Shown here piece after piece: positions 10,457 through 19,159 of a stretch of DNA of 64,000 nucleotides; position 1 is the stretch's first letter; every line of letters starts with the position of its first letter. The notes beneath the pieces are model-generated. The model did not search any database, had not been told where the DNA came from, and was given only the letters and a program-made list of their open reading frames with translations. A program made the translations under genes and the position numbers. Origin of the DNA: Thaumasiovibrio occultus (lineage in GTDB: Bacteria > Pseudomonadota > Gammaproteobacteria > Enterobacterales > Vibrionaceae); the NCBI GenBank assembly GCA_019703815.1, contig AP023052.1:1240001-1304000 (forward strand), in the 5' to 3' direction.

Positions 10457-10462
10457 TATAAT
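10457..10462 (+). promoter_or_regulatory. Candidate -10 element before msbA copy 2
   Basis: A perfect TATAAT stands 79 bp before the chosen start of msbA copy 2 and downstream of a terminator, where a promoter is required. No good -35 hexamer is seen 16-18 bases upstream, so the promoter would be weak or activator-dependent. This is inference from position and one hexamer. Confidence 0.3.
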
Positions 10463-10498
10463 GTATTGATATTAAGGCTAATTTGTCGGCCTTGGCTG

Positions 10499-10511
10499 AA
10501 GCCAGTAGAAT
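10499..10511 (+). repeat. Direct repeat of the comEC 3' end, copy 2
   Basis: These 13 bases repeat the sequence across the comEC stop (8410-8422), here without any comEC reading frame before it. They lie 29 bp before msbA copy 2, against 30 bp for copy 1. The simplest reading is that the duplicated unit began inside the comEC 3' end and that this is its remnant. Confidence 0.7.
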
Positions 10512-10540
10512 AGGACCACTATTTGAAACAGGTGGTACCT

Positions 10541-12301
10541 ATGACCGATAAGTTAGATGAAACAACCTGGCAAACATTTCAACGTTTATGGCCTGACATT
10601 AAGGTGTTCAAAGCCGGGCTTATCGTCGCGATTATTGCATTGATCCTCAATGCGGCTTCTTATACATCGATGATGACGATGATCCAGCCGCTGATTGATG
10701 ACAGTTTTGGGTTTGAAAATACTCACAGTGACTATCTGGCTAAAATGCCTTTTTACTTGTTTCTGCTGATCGTGCTGCGTGGTTTGAGTGGCTTTGTTGC
10801 GACGTATTGTCTGAGCTGGGTCTCAGGCCATGTCGTGATGAATATCCGTCGACGTTTGTTTAACCACTTTCTAAAAATGCCAGTGAGTTATTTTGATAAC
10901 GAATCCTCAGGTTCGCTTTTATCACGCATCACATACGACTCAGAGCAGGTGGCGTCGTCCACAAGTGGTGCGTTGGTGAGTGTTGTGCGTGAAGGTGCGA
11001 CCATCATTGGGCTGGTAGCGATGATGCTCTATTACAGCTGGCAGCTTTCAGTCATATTGCTTTTTATCGCGCCGTTAGTCGCAATGACGATCCGAGTGGT
11101 TTCTGTACGTTTTCGTAAAGTCTCGAAAAATATGCAAGATGCGATGGGCTCGGTGACCAGCAGCGCCGAACAAATGCTAAAAGGCCATAAAGTGGTACTG
11201 AGTTATGGCGGCCAGAACGTCGAAAAAGCGCGGTTTGATCTTGAGAGCAATCGAATGCGTCAGCAAACCATGAAATTGGTGACGGCGCAGGCCGCAGCGA
11301 ATCCGATCGTTCAGACGATCGCGTCGTTAGCGTTGGTCGTTGTATTGGTACTGGCAAACACAGACAGTATTCGCTCTGATCTTTCTGCGGGGACGTTTGC
11401 GCTCGTCTTCGGTGCGATGTTTGGTTTGATGCGCCCACTCAAAGCTCTGACGAGTGTGACTGGTCAGTTCCAACGTGGGATGGCAGCGTGTCAAACCTTG
11501 TTTGGCTTGATGGACATGGAAACCGAGCGTGATACGGGTACTCATCAGAGCGAGCGCGTTAACGGCGACATCGAGGTAAAATCGGTGATCTTTACTTACC
11601 CGACCAAAGACGAACCCGCGCTGAAAAATATCAGCTTTTCTCTACCTGCGGGTAAAACCGTCGCGTTAGTCGGCCGCAGTGGTTCGGGTAAGAGTACGCT
11701 CGCTAACCTAATGACACGATTTTATGACATCGATAGTGGTGAGATCACCCTTGATGGGGTTGCGCTTACAGAGTATCAATTAGCCAATCTACGCCGCCAC
11801 GTTGCCGTAGTTTCGCAAAACGTACACTTGTTTAATGATACTATCGCAAACAATATCGCCTATGCTGCGGAAGGACAGTATACTAGCGAACAAATCGAAC
11901 ATGCCGCCAAATTGGCACACGCTTATGATTTTATTCAGAAGATGGAAAACGGCTTTGATACCGTGATTGGTGAAAACGGGGTGAGCTTGTCTGGAGGGCA
12001 GCGTCAGCGTATTGCGATTGCCCGTGCTTTGCTGCGTGACGCGCCAGTGTTGATCTTGGATGAAGCGACATCAGCGCTCGATACTGAATCGGAGCGTGCG
12101 ATTCAATCGGCACTTGATGAATTGCAACGCGACCGTTCATCTATTGTGATTGCTCACCGTTTGTCGACAATCGAGAAAGCCGACACCATTTTGGTGGTCG
12201 ATGAAGGAAAAATTATTGAGCAGGGGAGCCACGCCGAATTGCTAGCCGCAAACGGTGCCTATGCGCAATTGCACCAGATCCAGTTTGGAAATTCAGCATG
12301 A
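10541..12301 (+). CDS. msbA: Lipid A export ABC transporter MsbA, copy 2
   Basis: Second complete MsbA, 586 residues, with intact Walker [10 protein letters not shown], signature [16 protein letters not shown], Walker B and H-loop. The start is placed at ATG 10541, where [14 protein letters not shown] aligns with the first residues of copy 1 and an AGGTGG lies six bases upstream; a TTG at 10523 would add six residues. The stop overlaps the lpxK start as ATGA, the usual msbA-lpxK coupling, so this copy occupies the ancestral 3' junction. At DNA level stretches of near-identity to copy 1 alternate with diverged stretches, which suggests gene conversion between the copies. Whether both flip the same substrate cannot be told from sequence. 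Confidence 0.92.
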   Translation: MTDKLDETTWQTFQRLWPDIKVFKAGLIVAIIALILNAASYTSMMTMIQPLIDDSFGFENTHSDYLAKMPFYLFLLIVLRGLSGFVATYCLSWVSGHVVMNIRRRLFNHFLKMPVSYFDNESSGSLLSRITYDSEQVASSTSGALVSVVREGATIIGLVAMMLYYSWQLSVILLFIAPLVAMTIRVVSVRFRKVSKNMQDAMGSVTSSAEQMLKGHKVVLSYGGQNVEKARFDLESNRMRQQTMKLVTAQAAANPIVQTIASLALVVVLVLANTDSIRSDLSAGTFALVFGAMFGLMRPLKALTSVTGQFQRGMAACQTLFGLMDMETERDTGTHQSERVNGDIEVKSVIFTYPTKDEPALKNISFSLPAGKTVALVGRSGSGKSTLANLMTRFYDIDSGEITLDGVALTEYQLANLRRHVAVVSQNVHLFNDTIANNIAYAAEGQYTSEQIEHAAKLAHAYDFIQKMENGFDTVIGENGVSLSGGQRQRIAIARALLRDAPVLILDEATSALDTESERAIQSALDELQRDRSSIVIAHRLSTIEKADTILVVDEGKIIEQGSHAELLAANGAYAQLHQIQFGNSA

Positions 12302-13284
12302 TAGAACGTAGTTGGTTCAACCCTAAATGGTATGACTGTGTAATGTGGCCATTGTTGTGGCCATTGAGTCGTGCTTACGCTGCGGTGGCTGACGCGAAGG
12401 CCGCTAAGTTTAACCGTGAGCCAGAATCTGCCTATCGTCCCGCAGTCCCAGTGATTGTGGTGGGAAACATCACCGCCGGCGGTAACGGCAAAACACCGGT
12501 TGTGATTGCGATTGTGGAATACCTCCAACAGCAAGGTTTTAAGCCGGGCGTGATCTCCCGTGGTTACGGCGGGAAAGCGCCTTGCTACCCACACGTTGTC
12601 AGTGACAAAGACACGCCGACGGTGTGTGGTGATGAGCCGCTGCTTATTCATCTGCGCACTGGGGTGACGGTCGTGGTTGCGCCCGAGCGCGCGCGAGCGG
12701 CGCAACAGATTGAGCAGATGGGTGTGGATGTGATCGTCACCGATGATGGCCTGCAGCATTATGCGCTCGATCGTGACATTGAGATTGTGGTCGTCGATGG
12801 TGAGCGTCGCTTTGGCAATGGTCATCGCATTCCGCTGGGCCCACTTCGCGAAGGGGTAGAGCGTCTAGCCAGTGTTGACTTCGTGATTTGTAACGGAGGA
12901 GAGGCGCAGTCGGGCGAGTATCCGATGCACCTTGTCCCGCAAGAGTGGGTCAATGTGCGCACCAAAGCACGCGCTAGCGCCAGTCATTTTAGTGATGCGG
13001 TTGCTATGGCGGGTATCGGTCATCCACCGCGTTTTTTCGCGACGGTGGCCGCGCAAGGTATTTCGCTCCAAGCGACTCAGGCATTTGAAGATCATCAACC
13101 TTATAGCGAGGCGATGCTCGCTGATTTGGTACAATCGCCACAGCCGCTGTTGATGACGGAAAAAGATGCAGTGAAGTGTTATTCATTCGCGCATGATAAC
13201 TGGTGGTATCTGCCAGTGAATGCCGAGTTACCTGATTCACTGTTTACTCAACTAATAACAAAACTGAAAGAGATTAAGGACTGA
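12298..13284 (+). CDS. lpxK: Tetraacyldisaccharide 4'-kinase LpxK
   Basis: LpxK phosphorylates the 4' position of the tetraacyldisaccharide in lipid A synthesis, at the inner face of the inner membrane. The 328-residue protein has an N-terminal hydrophobic stretch ([15 protein letters not shown]) for membrane attachment and the P-loop of the family, [17 protein letters not shown], near residues 57-73. ISRGYGG, the family DDGLQH motif at about 149-154 and [10 protein letters not shown] near the end are also typical. It overlaps msbA copy 2 by 4 bp and is followed after one base by the Trm112-like gene. Confidence 0.95.
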   Translation: MIERSWFNPKWYDCVMWPLLWPLSRAYAAVADAKAAKFNREPESAYRPAVPVIVVGNITAGGNGKTPVVIAIVEYLQQQGFKPGVISRGYGGKAPCYPHVVSDKDTPTVCGDEPLLIHLRTGVTVVVAPERARAAQQIEQMGVDVIVTDDGLQHYALDRDIEIVVVDGERRFGNGHRIPLGPLREGVERLASVDFVICNGGEAQSGEYPMHLVPQEWVNVRTKARASASHFSDAVAMAGIGHPPRFFATVAAQGISLQATQAFEDHQPYSEAMLADLVQSPQPLLMTEKDAVKCYSFAHDNWWYLPVNAELPDSLFTQLITKLKEIKD

Positions 13285-13285
13285 T

Positions 13286-13468
13286 ATGGATCACCGCTTA
13301 TTGGAAATCGTTGCTTGTCCATTGTGCAAAGGAAAGCTGAATTTCGACAAGGAAAAGAATGAGTTAATCTGCAAGTTCGATCGTCTTGCATACCCTATTC
13401 GTGACGGCATTCCAGTATTGTTGGAGCCAGAAGCTCGCCTTATTTCTCTGGAGGAAGAGGAAAAATAA
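13286..13468 (+). CDS. ycaR: Trm112-family small zinc-ribbon-like protein (YcaR)
   Basis: A 60-residue protein starting [18 protein letters not shown], the signature of the YcaR/Trm112 family that stands between lpxK and kdsB in many gammaproteobacteria. One CxxC pair (CPLCKG) is present, and a single further cysteine (LICKFD) replaces the second pair. The end [15 protein letters not shown] is conserved. Its stop overlaps the kdsB start as TAATG. The role is not well defined; in other organisms Trm112 proteins activate methyltransferases, but nothing here shows a partner. Confidence 0.9.
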   Translation: MDHRLLEIVACPLCKGKLNFDKEKNELICKFDRLAYPIRDGIPVLLEPEARLISLEEEEK

Positions 13469-14223
13469 TGGGCTTTATTGTTGTTATTCCTGCCCGCTAC
13501 AGCTCAAGTCGCTTACCTGCTAAGCCATTAGCCGATATTTGCGGCAAGCCTATGGTCCAACACGTTTACGAACGTGCGATGGCCTCTAACGCTGATCGCG
13601 TGATTGTCGCGACTGATGATCAGCGCATTGCTGATGTGGTGAAGGCTTTTGGCGGTGAAGTGTGTATGACGAGCGCCGATCACCAGTCCGGTACGGAGCG
13701 TCTAGCGGAAGTGATTTCGCTTTACGGCTTCTCGGCAGATGACATTATCGTTAACGTGCAGGGCGACGAGCCGCTGATCCCGCCAAGTATTATTGATCAA
13801 GTTGCGGAAAATCTCGCCAAGCACCAAGATGCGCCGATGGCAACCTTGGCGGTTGAGATTGAGCAAGAGCACGAAGTGTTTAACCCAAACGCGGTAAAAG
13901 TGGTGACCGATCAGCAAGGCTTTGCGCTCTATTTTAGCCGCGCTTCCATTCCTTGGGATCGTGATAACTTTGCCAAAGAGGCACCAGCGATTGCTCAGCC
14001 GTTGAAGCGTCACATTGGCATTTACGGCTATCGTGCCGGCTTTATTCAGCAATATATTGAATGGGCGCCGACGCCGCTAGAGCAAATTGAAGCGCTAGAG
14101 CAACTTCGCGTGTTGTATTACGGTGAGAAAATTCATGTCGAGATTGCGCGTGAAGTGCCGCCAGCTGGGGTCGATACCCAAGCGGATCTGGATGTGGTTC
14201 GCGCGATTGTTGCCAAGCAATAA
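13468..14223 (+). CDS. kdsB: 3-deoxy-manno-octulosonate cytidylyltransferase KdsB
   Basis: KdsB makes CMP-Kdo, the activated sugar for lipopolysaccharide inner-core assembly, in the cytoplasm. The 251-residue protein begins with the nucleotide-binding motif [15 protein letters not shown], and carries [18 protein letters not shown] and the metal-binding [12 protein letters not shown] segment near the C-terminus, all as in the family. It is the last gene of the msbA-lpxK-ycaR-kdsB unit, with a bidirectional terminator 51 bp after its stop. Confidence 0.96.
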   Translation: MGFIVVIPARYSSSRLPAKPLADICGKPMVQHVYERAMASNADRVIVATDDQRIADVVKAFGGEVCMTSADHQSGTERLAEVISLYGFSADDIIVNVQGDEPLIPPSIIDQVAENLAKHQDAPMATLAVEIEQEHEVFNPNAVKVVTDQQGFALYFSRASIPWDRDNFAKEAPAIAQPLKRHIGIYGYRAGFIQQYIEWAPTPLEQIEALEQLRVLYYGEKIHVEIAREVPPAGVDTQADLDVVRAIVAKQ

Positions 14224-14274
14224 GTGCGAGCTGGTCTTTGGCGAGGATTGTTTCGACAATAACATGCCAGTAAT

Positions 14275-14300
14275 AAAAAAGCCCCGTTAGGGGCTTTTTT
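14275..14300. terminator. Bidirectional terminator between kdsB and the barrel gene
   Basis: AAAAAA-GCCCC-GTTA-GGGGC-TTTTTT: a short GC stem with a tetraloop, flanked by A and T runs, placed between convergent kdsB and the minus-strand outer-membrane gene. It can end both transcripts. Confidence 0.9.
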
Positions 14301-14301
14301 A

Positions 14302-14844
14302 TTAGAATTTGAAGCGAGTGGTAATCATCATCTGGTCGCCGTAGGTGTAATTAAAACGACCTTCAACGCCAATTGAGAACAACTCTGTCGCGTGGAAACG
14401 ACCGGTTACCATACCAAACGTGTGGTCGTGGTTGTCGATGTTCGCGTGACCGATTTGACCCGCAACTTCAAGTTGTGGACCTAACCACTGGCGCACGCCA
14501 AGGTTGACTTCCATGCCCCATTCGCCAGTTGACTTGGTGCCTTTGTTGTTGATCATGCGAAGTTTCATTTCGCCGGTCACATCAGCCCAGTTGTTGATTG
14601 GCGCGTGGAAACCTGCCCCCACACCCAAGTCGGCATCACTTTCAAATTCACTGTCAATGCTAGCAATAATGTGAGCATTTGGGTGGATGGATTTGCTAAT
14701 AGCGGCGCCGTAAGTGACAGGGCTAATACCGATTCTAGCTTCCATGTAATCGTAGCTAAAGTTACTCATTACAGCTTGCTGAGCTGCAGCAACGCCTGGG
14801 AACATTGCTACTAGTGCACCAGCAGCGATTAATTGTTTGCGCAT
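14302..14844 (-). CDS. Small outer-membrane beta-barrel protein
   Basis: About 180 residues. A signal peptide (MRKQLIAAGALVAMFPGVAAA, likely cut before QQAV) is followed by alternating amphipathic strands rich in glycine and aromatic residues. The protein ends in a phenylalanine-terminated strand (MITTRFKF), the signal recognised by the BAM complex. It is large enough for about eight strands. I do not recognise a named family, so the substrate or function is unknown; a porin-like or OmpA/OmpW-like structural role is possible. The start is ATG 14844, because the longer frame begins with an unsupported TTG and adds seven residues before the signal peptide. Confidence 0.75.
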   Translation of the reverse strand: MRKQLIAAGALVAMFPGVAAAQQAVMSNFSYDYMEARIGISPVTYGAAISKSIHPNAHIIASIDSEFESDADLGVGAGFHAPINNWADVTGEMKLRMINNKGTKSTGEWGMEVNLGVRQWLGPQLEVAGQIGHANIDNHDHTFGMVTGRFHATELFSIGVEGRFNYTYGDQMMITTRFKF

Positions 14845-14931
14845 AAAATATCCAGTTTCCCTCAATTTAGTGCTGTATTTTATTGTTTACGCCAAAATAT
14901 CACAACTCTAATTATGTATTTGCACAGAGGA

Positions 14932-15429
14932 TCACTCACCAAACGACATACGTTTTTCGCTAATTGCTTTTAATATATCGTCGGTATTTAGAACGGCCAT
15001 CCATGGGATCAAATCTTGCTCAGTGGCAATGACATATTCAGTAAGTTGAGATTTGACGACTTGGTTTAATTCGTCTTTTTGCCAAGGTTTGGCGATGAAA
15101 TAATCTAAACTGGCGTGATTGACCGCTTCGACAGTTTCTTCGAGTCCCGCTTGGCCGGTCAGTAATACTTTGCGGGTTGCTTTCGTTTCAGTTTGCCCTG
15201 TTAATTGAATTAAAAAATCGACGCCAGTGGTTTCTGGCATGATGTGATCACAAAGCACTAAGGCGAGCGGTTGGCCGACGCGATTGGCTTCTTGGATCAC
15301 CTCTTCGGCTTCGGCCGCAGATTGGCATGCCTCGACATCAAAATGCGATTCGAAATCTTTCAGATCGTTTACCACGCTATCTAAGATTTCGCGTTCGTCA
15401 TCAATACAAATAATCAGTAGCTTATTCAT
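14932..15429 (-). CDS. Stand-alone response-regulator receiver protein
   Basis: A 165-residue CheY-like receiver. Acidic pocket IDDER at residues 9-13, phosphoacceptor D61 in LCDHIMP, switch residue in LLTGQA and the lysine-proline motif AKPW are all present. After the receiver only about 35 residues remain (EQDLIPWMAVLNTDDILKAI), with no DNA-binding or enzymatic output. The gene starts 8 bp inside the end of the kinase gene behind a GAGGAGAG ribosome site, so it is translationally coupled to it. It is clearly related to the receiver at 27751-28224, including the position of the aspartate and the short C-terminal tail. Confidence 0.85.
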   Translation of the reverse strand: MNKLLIICIDDEREILDSVVNDLKDFESHFDVEACQSAAEAEEVIQEANRVGQPLALVLCDHIMPETTGVDFLIQLTGQTETKATRKVLLTGQAGLEETVEAVNHASLDYFIAKPWQKDELNQVVKSQLTEYVIATEQDLIPWMAVLNTDDILKAISEKRMSFGE

Positions 15430-17368
15430 AAGATCTCTCCTCGTTTTGAGTCGCCACCGGCAAGGTAATGATCACCGTGGTGCCTTCACCAAGCGTGGAT
15501 TGCATAACAATATCCCCTTGATGTTGGCGAATTATCTGTTGGCAAACGGATAAGCCAATACCAAGGCCAAAATTGCCATCACGCTTTGTGGTGAAGTTCA
15601 GTTCGAAAATTTTATTGATCACATCGGGCTCGATGCCCGTGCCGCTGTCTTTGACGCGGATTTCCGCAAAGGTTTGGTGATTGATTTGCGTCAGTGCAGT
15701 CGACACTGTGATGGTACCTCTTTGCGGCATGGCATCTAATGCATTGGCAATCACATTGGTCCACACTTGCTGCAGCGCGATAGGGCGGCAGTGGATATCG
15801 GGTAAATCACTGTACTCTTTAATGAGTTCGTGATGTTTGAGGCGGTTTTCGAAAATCACCAAGGTGTCTTCAATCCCTTCATGGATATTGGTGACTTGTG
15901 TGCTTTCATCATCTTGGCGTGCATAGCTCTTCAAGCTTTTTACCATATCTGCGATCCGTTTGGCGCATACATTGATGGAGCGTAGAAAGCTGCCGACTTG
16001 ATGGTAATGCTCCCACTCTTGTAGCAGTACAGGCAATTGTTTCTGCTGCGGCTTGACCCACTCTTCAAAGCGTGGCGATTCATCCAGCCCCATCTGTACC
16101 ATTTTGCGTGCATTGTTGCGATCGCCCGCAAAAGGCTCCAACGCCTTGGCGCGTTGGCGAATATCATGCGTAGAGAGTGGGCGAGAGGCCATGGCGTAGC
16201 GCAATATTTCGTGACCACGCTGTTGGTTAATGGGTGATAAGGTGCTATTGGTCACATCGGAAATCAGTGATTGTAGAGTTTCACTTCCCCGTAAAATCGC
16301 GGCAACCGGATTGTTGAGCTCATGGGCCACTCCCGCCACCAACTGACCAAGCATCGCCATTTTCTCTTTTTCGACCAATTGGGTTGAAGCGGCTTCTAGC
16401 TCTTGGATGGCACTCTGGAGTCGCATTTCGGTACGAATCGCGTTTTTGATCCGGCGGTTGAAATGGCGCAGTAATAGGTGAGTGAACAGAGGAAGTAACT
16501 CGGTACGCGAGTTCATTACCTTATTAAACAGCTCACGGTCTAATTTGATCACGCGTGTGGTGCATTGCGCGATGCCAGTGGAAAACGACGGGTCGCCACT
16601 GACAAACGACATCCCGCCAATGAGGCTACCGTTGGTGTGGCGGATCACTTCATGTTGTTGACCTTGGCTATCGAGCTTATAGAGAGCAACTTCACCGTCA
16701 GCGATAAACCAGAGAAACTCATTGGGCTCGCCTTCACGGGTTAAGATATGACCTTCGCTATAGGTGCGGCAGGCTTGGGTTTCATCATTAGTGTCGAAGA
16801 AATCGTAGAGCTCGCTGATCACTTGATCTGCCAGCAATTTATCATTGAGCGAATGGGTATCCGACAAGAAGCTCGATTTATATTGCGCCAAATGGCGACC
16901 AAGCTGCGCTTTTTGGATCCGGCGTGCGTCTAATACGTCACGGTATTGCAACCAATCGATGTCCGGTTGTTGTAAGACAAAATCGGTCAAGGTTTTGGTG
17001 ATCGCTGAGCGAAAACTATCAGGCTCTATCGGTAAGGTGACGCAATGTTCCAGATTTGCGGTGTTTATCGCAAGAGTGAGCTGTTGTGCAGTGAATTGAC
17101 GGCCTATTAATATTGTCCTCACTAGCTGTAAGCGGTTAAACTTTGTGAGGTAGGTCATTATGTCAAATGCATCGTCAGTTGAAGCGTCAATTATAAACAA
17201 ACCTATCTCTACGTTTTGTTGGTTGAGGTGATGAATGTTCTCTTTCACCCCTTCAACATTCTGCGCAGCAGATAAAATGAAATGTGGTTGTAGATAATCT
17301 AAACTGCTGAGGACCTCAGAGGTCACTGAGTGGTTAGCACTAAAAATAACAATAGCGGTTGGGTTCAC
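15422..17368 (-). CDS. Soluble histidine kinase with receiver-like and cyclic-nucleotide-binding-like domains
   Basis: About 648 residues without membrane helices. Order of parts: a receiver-like domain (1-140, aspartate 61 in FIIDAS, but no acidic pair), a CRP-like effector domain (about 200-305), a short coil, then the kinase with H-box histidine 349 in VAGVAHELNNP, an unusually long helical insert, N-box IANALDAMP, G1 DSGTGIEPD and G2 GLGIGLSV. The effector domain lacks the usual GE...R phosphate-binding signature: the equivalent stretch reads GGMSFVSGDPSFSTGIAQ. Classical cAMP binding is therefore unlikely. I chose the GTG at 17368, seven bases after an AGGA, over a TTG at 17383. It is coupled to the receiver gene downstream. 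Confidence 0.82.
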   Translation of the reverse strand: MNPTAIVIFSANHSVTSEVLSSLDYLQPHFILSAAQNVEGVKENIHHLNQQNVEIGLFIIDASTDDAFDIMTYLTKFNRLQLVRTILIGRQFTAQQLTLAINTANLEHCVTLPIEPDSFRSAITKTLTDFVLQQPDIDWLQYRDVLDARRIQKAQLGRHLAQYKSSFLSDTHSLNDKLLADQVISELYDFFDTNDETQACRTYSEGHILTREGEPNEFLWFIADGEVALYKLDSQGQQHEVIRHTNGSLIGGMSFVSGDPSFSTGIAQCTTRVIKLDRELFNKVMNSRTELLPLFTHLLLRHFNRRIKNAIRTEMRLQSAIQELEAASTQLVEKEKMAMLGQLVAGVAHELNNPVAAILRGSETLQSLISDVTNSTLSPINQQRGHEILRYAMASRPLSTHDIRQRAKALEPFAGDRNNARKMVQMGLDESPRFEEWVKPQQKQLPVLLQEWEHYHQVGSFLRSINVCAKRIADMVKSLKSYARQDDESTQVTNIHEGIEDTLVIFENRLKHHELIKEYSDLPDIHCRPIALQQVWTNVIANALDAMPQRGTITVSTALTQINHQTFAEIRVKDSGTGIEPDVINKIFELNFTTKRDGNFGLGIGLSVCQQIIRQHQGDIVMQSTLGEGTTVIITLPVATQNEERSYE

Positions 17369-17443
17369 AATGTTTCCTTCCAATTTCCCTGCTTCGAGTT
17401 TAGGGATTTTTGAAGAGTGTGACTTTGAACAAGCTTACAATTT

Positions 17444-17458
17444 TGTATATTGCATACA
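17444..17458. promoter_or_regulatory. Perfect inverted repeat, possible operator
   Basis: TGTAT-ATTGC-ATACA lies in the 223-bp space between the divergent kinase gene and the first DUF945 gene. Perfect 5-bp arms with a 5-bp spacer in an AT-rich stretch suit a dimeric regulator. No specific protein can be named, and such a repeat could occur by chance. Confidence 0.3.
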
Positions 17459-17591
17459 TTTTGGTCAGGAAATCAGTGGACACGCATCACATTGATACGA
17501 TCAAAAGGCGTACTCACGTGCATATACAGACGTTGTGATGCCATAATTGCCGCGCGCCCCTTCTATGCTTGATGGAAACAGGATCTTTTAG

Positions 17592-18854
17592 ATGAAGAAA
17601 TGGATGTTCATTGTCTTTGTTGTCAGTTTTTCAATCTGGCCCTTTGCTGTAGGCCAGTGGGTGAAAAATGATATCGTGGCATTTATCGCGGAAGTCGATA
17701 GCCCCGACATTGGCACTGAAATAACAGAGTACAAAACTGGTTACTACGAGAGTGAATTTCGTACTGACGTAACGGTATTTGAGCCAACGCGCAATGACGG
17801 CTCAAGAAACTCCTATACATTCACATTCGTCACCAAGGTCTACCATGGCTATTTTGGTGTTCGCACTGAAACTGAAATCGAATTAACGCAACGCCAGCGT
17901 CTGGTCGCTAGCTATATCTGGCCTGATGACGATGTGCCGTTGCGCATTGATGTGAATAAGAACTTGATCGGGCCTTACAATTTCCGTTTGGCGATCTCCC
18001 AAGTTTTTCTCCAACAGCCAACGCTGGTCGCAGTAGCAAGCGCATTTTACATTGACGGTACGTTTGAAAAAGGCCGCGTCGATGCTGGTATTGCGTGGCC
18101 AACGGTGCTTGTACTTGAAAAAGAAGAAGATGTTGCGACGCAAAGTTATGAGATGTTTGACATTAGCGGACAGGTTAACGGTCGCTTTGAGCAAGGGATG
18201 CTAGTCGGCGACGTGAAAATGTCGGCAGCGGAATCGGTATGGGGCTATGAAAAACGCGCAACCTTACAGGGTGTGAATCTTTCTATTTCGTCTTCTATTT
18301 CTGGTGATAAGCGAAGCAAGTCGCACCGTATTGACTTTGGCGTGCGCGCCTACAACGGTAATGACAACAAGCTTGAAAACTTACGTCTCGTGTCGGACAT
18401 CCGTGGTTCAGGCTCGGAAGCGATTTTCTCTTTCTGGGATTTGATCAACACCCAAGTTGATCCGATGTCATCGCAAAACTTAATTGATAAAACCGTGGCG
18501 AAGCTACTTAGAAAAGGGGTGACCAGTTTCTATATCGGTATGGATGGTCAATACCAAGGGCAGCCGTTCGGTGCCGATTTGCGCTTGCAAATGCCTGCGG
18601 CGGTTGGGTTTGCAGCGTCGAACATTAAAGAAGCGGTTAACAATGCTCAAGGTGAGCTGAAAGTCAATTTGGACAGAGGCTATTCGGCGTATTTCTTGGG
18701 AGAGAGCACTGACAGTTGGTTGAACTTGCTGGCGGATCGCGGTGCTCTTTCACGCCAAGAAAACCGTTTGATTGGCCGTTTAGAATTGCAGCGCTCGCAA
18801 TTAACCAATGCATTAGGTAATAATGTGCCGTTGTCAGCGCTGAATATCCAGTAA
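17592..18854 (+). CDS. DUF945 (YdgA-like) envelope protein, copy 1
   Basis: A 420-residue protein with one N-terminal signal-anchor helix (MKKWMFIVFVVSFSIWPFAVG) and a long mixed alpha/beta periplasmic part. The early pattern GQWVKNDIVAFIAE followed by EITEYKTGYYESEFRTDVTV is typical of DUF945/YdgA proteins, whose function is not firmly known. It shares this layout with the next gene (19160-20449): the G-Y-Y/F-S/E pattern after the anchor, a YHGYFGV or RHGFLGV segment near residue 90 and a duplicated, beta-rich C-terminal half. The pair looks like an old tandem duplication. A terminator follows directly. Confidence 0.75.
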   Translation: MKKWMFIVFVVSFSIWPFAVGQWVKNDIVAFIAEVDSPDIGTEITEYKTGYYESEFRTDVTVFEPTRNDGSRNSYTFTFVTKVYHGYFGVRTETEIELTQRQRLVASYIWPDDDVPLRIDVNKNLIGPYNFRLAISQVFLQQPTLVAVASAFYIDGTFEKGRVDAGIAWPTVLVLEKEEDVATQSYEMFDISGQVNGRFEQGMLVGDVKMSAAESVWGYEKRATLQGVNLSISSSISGDKRSKSHRIDFGVRAYNGNDNKLENLRLVSDIRGSGSEAIFSFWDLINTQVDPMSSQNLIDKTVAKLLRKGVTSFYIGMDGQYQGQPFGADLRLQMPAAVGFAASNIKEAVNNAQGELKVNLDRGYSAYFLGESTDSWLNLLADRGALSRQENRLIGRLELQRSQLTNALGNNVPLSALNIQ

Positions 18855-19159
18855 AACAGTTGATCAACCCGCTTTGAGAGAGCGCCTTTTGGCGCTCTTT
18901 TTGTATTATCTCCTTAACCATGATAAACCGCTTAATTTGCTAGTCAGGTATCCTGCCGGATAGATCTTTTTAAAACGCTCAGCGATAGTCACTGCACACA
19001 TCTATTTCATGTGCGTTAAATCTGCTGACAACGAGACCTGCGTTAAAACAAACTGAGCTCGGTTCAGCCTTGAGTTAGTTCTAGCGCAAACTTGGCTTGC
19101 GACGTTAATTGCATCGTTTAGAATGAGAGCGGTATTGTTATCGATGTTAGGACAAACAG
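18855..19159. other. Spacer between the two DUF945 genes
   Basis: This 305-bp gap contains the terminator at 18877-18903. The rest should hold the promoter of the second DUF945 gene, but I cannot single out convincing hexamers and see no further feature. Confidence 0.4.
18877..18903 (+). terminator. Intrinsic terminator after DUF945 copy 1
   Basis: AGAGCGCC / GGCGCTCT, an 8-bp stem with a TTTT loop followed by a T run, 24 bp after the stop codon. Confidence 0.88.

Larger units (their letters stand above)
10208..10540. other. Spacer between the two msbA copies
   Basis: This gap of about 330 bp holds a strong terminator (10270-10306), a candidate -10 element (10457-10462) and the duplicated comEC tail (10499-10511). 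Between 10307 and 10450 I recognise nothing. The arrangement makes the second msbA, and lpxK and kdsB behind it, a separate transcription unit from comEC-msbA copy 1. Confidence 0.6.

Noticed and set aside
8453-12301. msbA duplication as an assembly artefact
   Set aside because: The copies differ at many positions and have different flanking sequence and a terminator between them, so they cannot be one gene counted twice.
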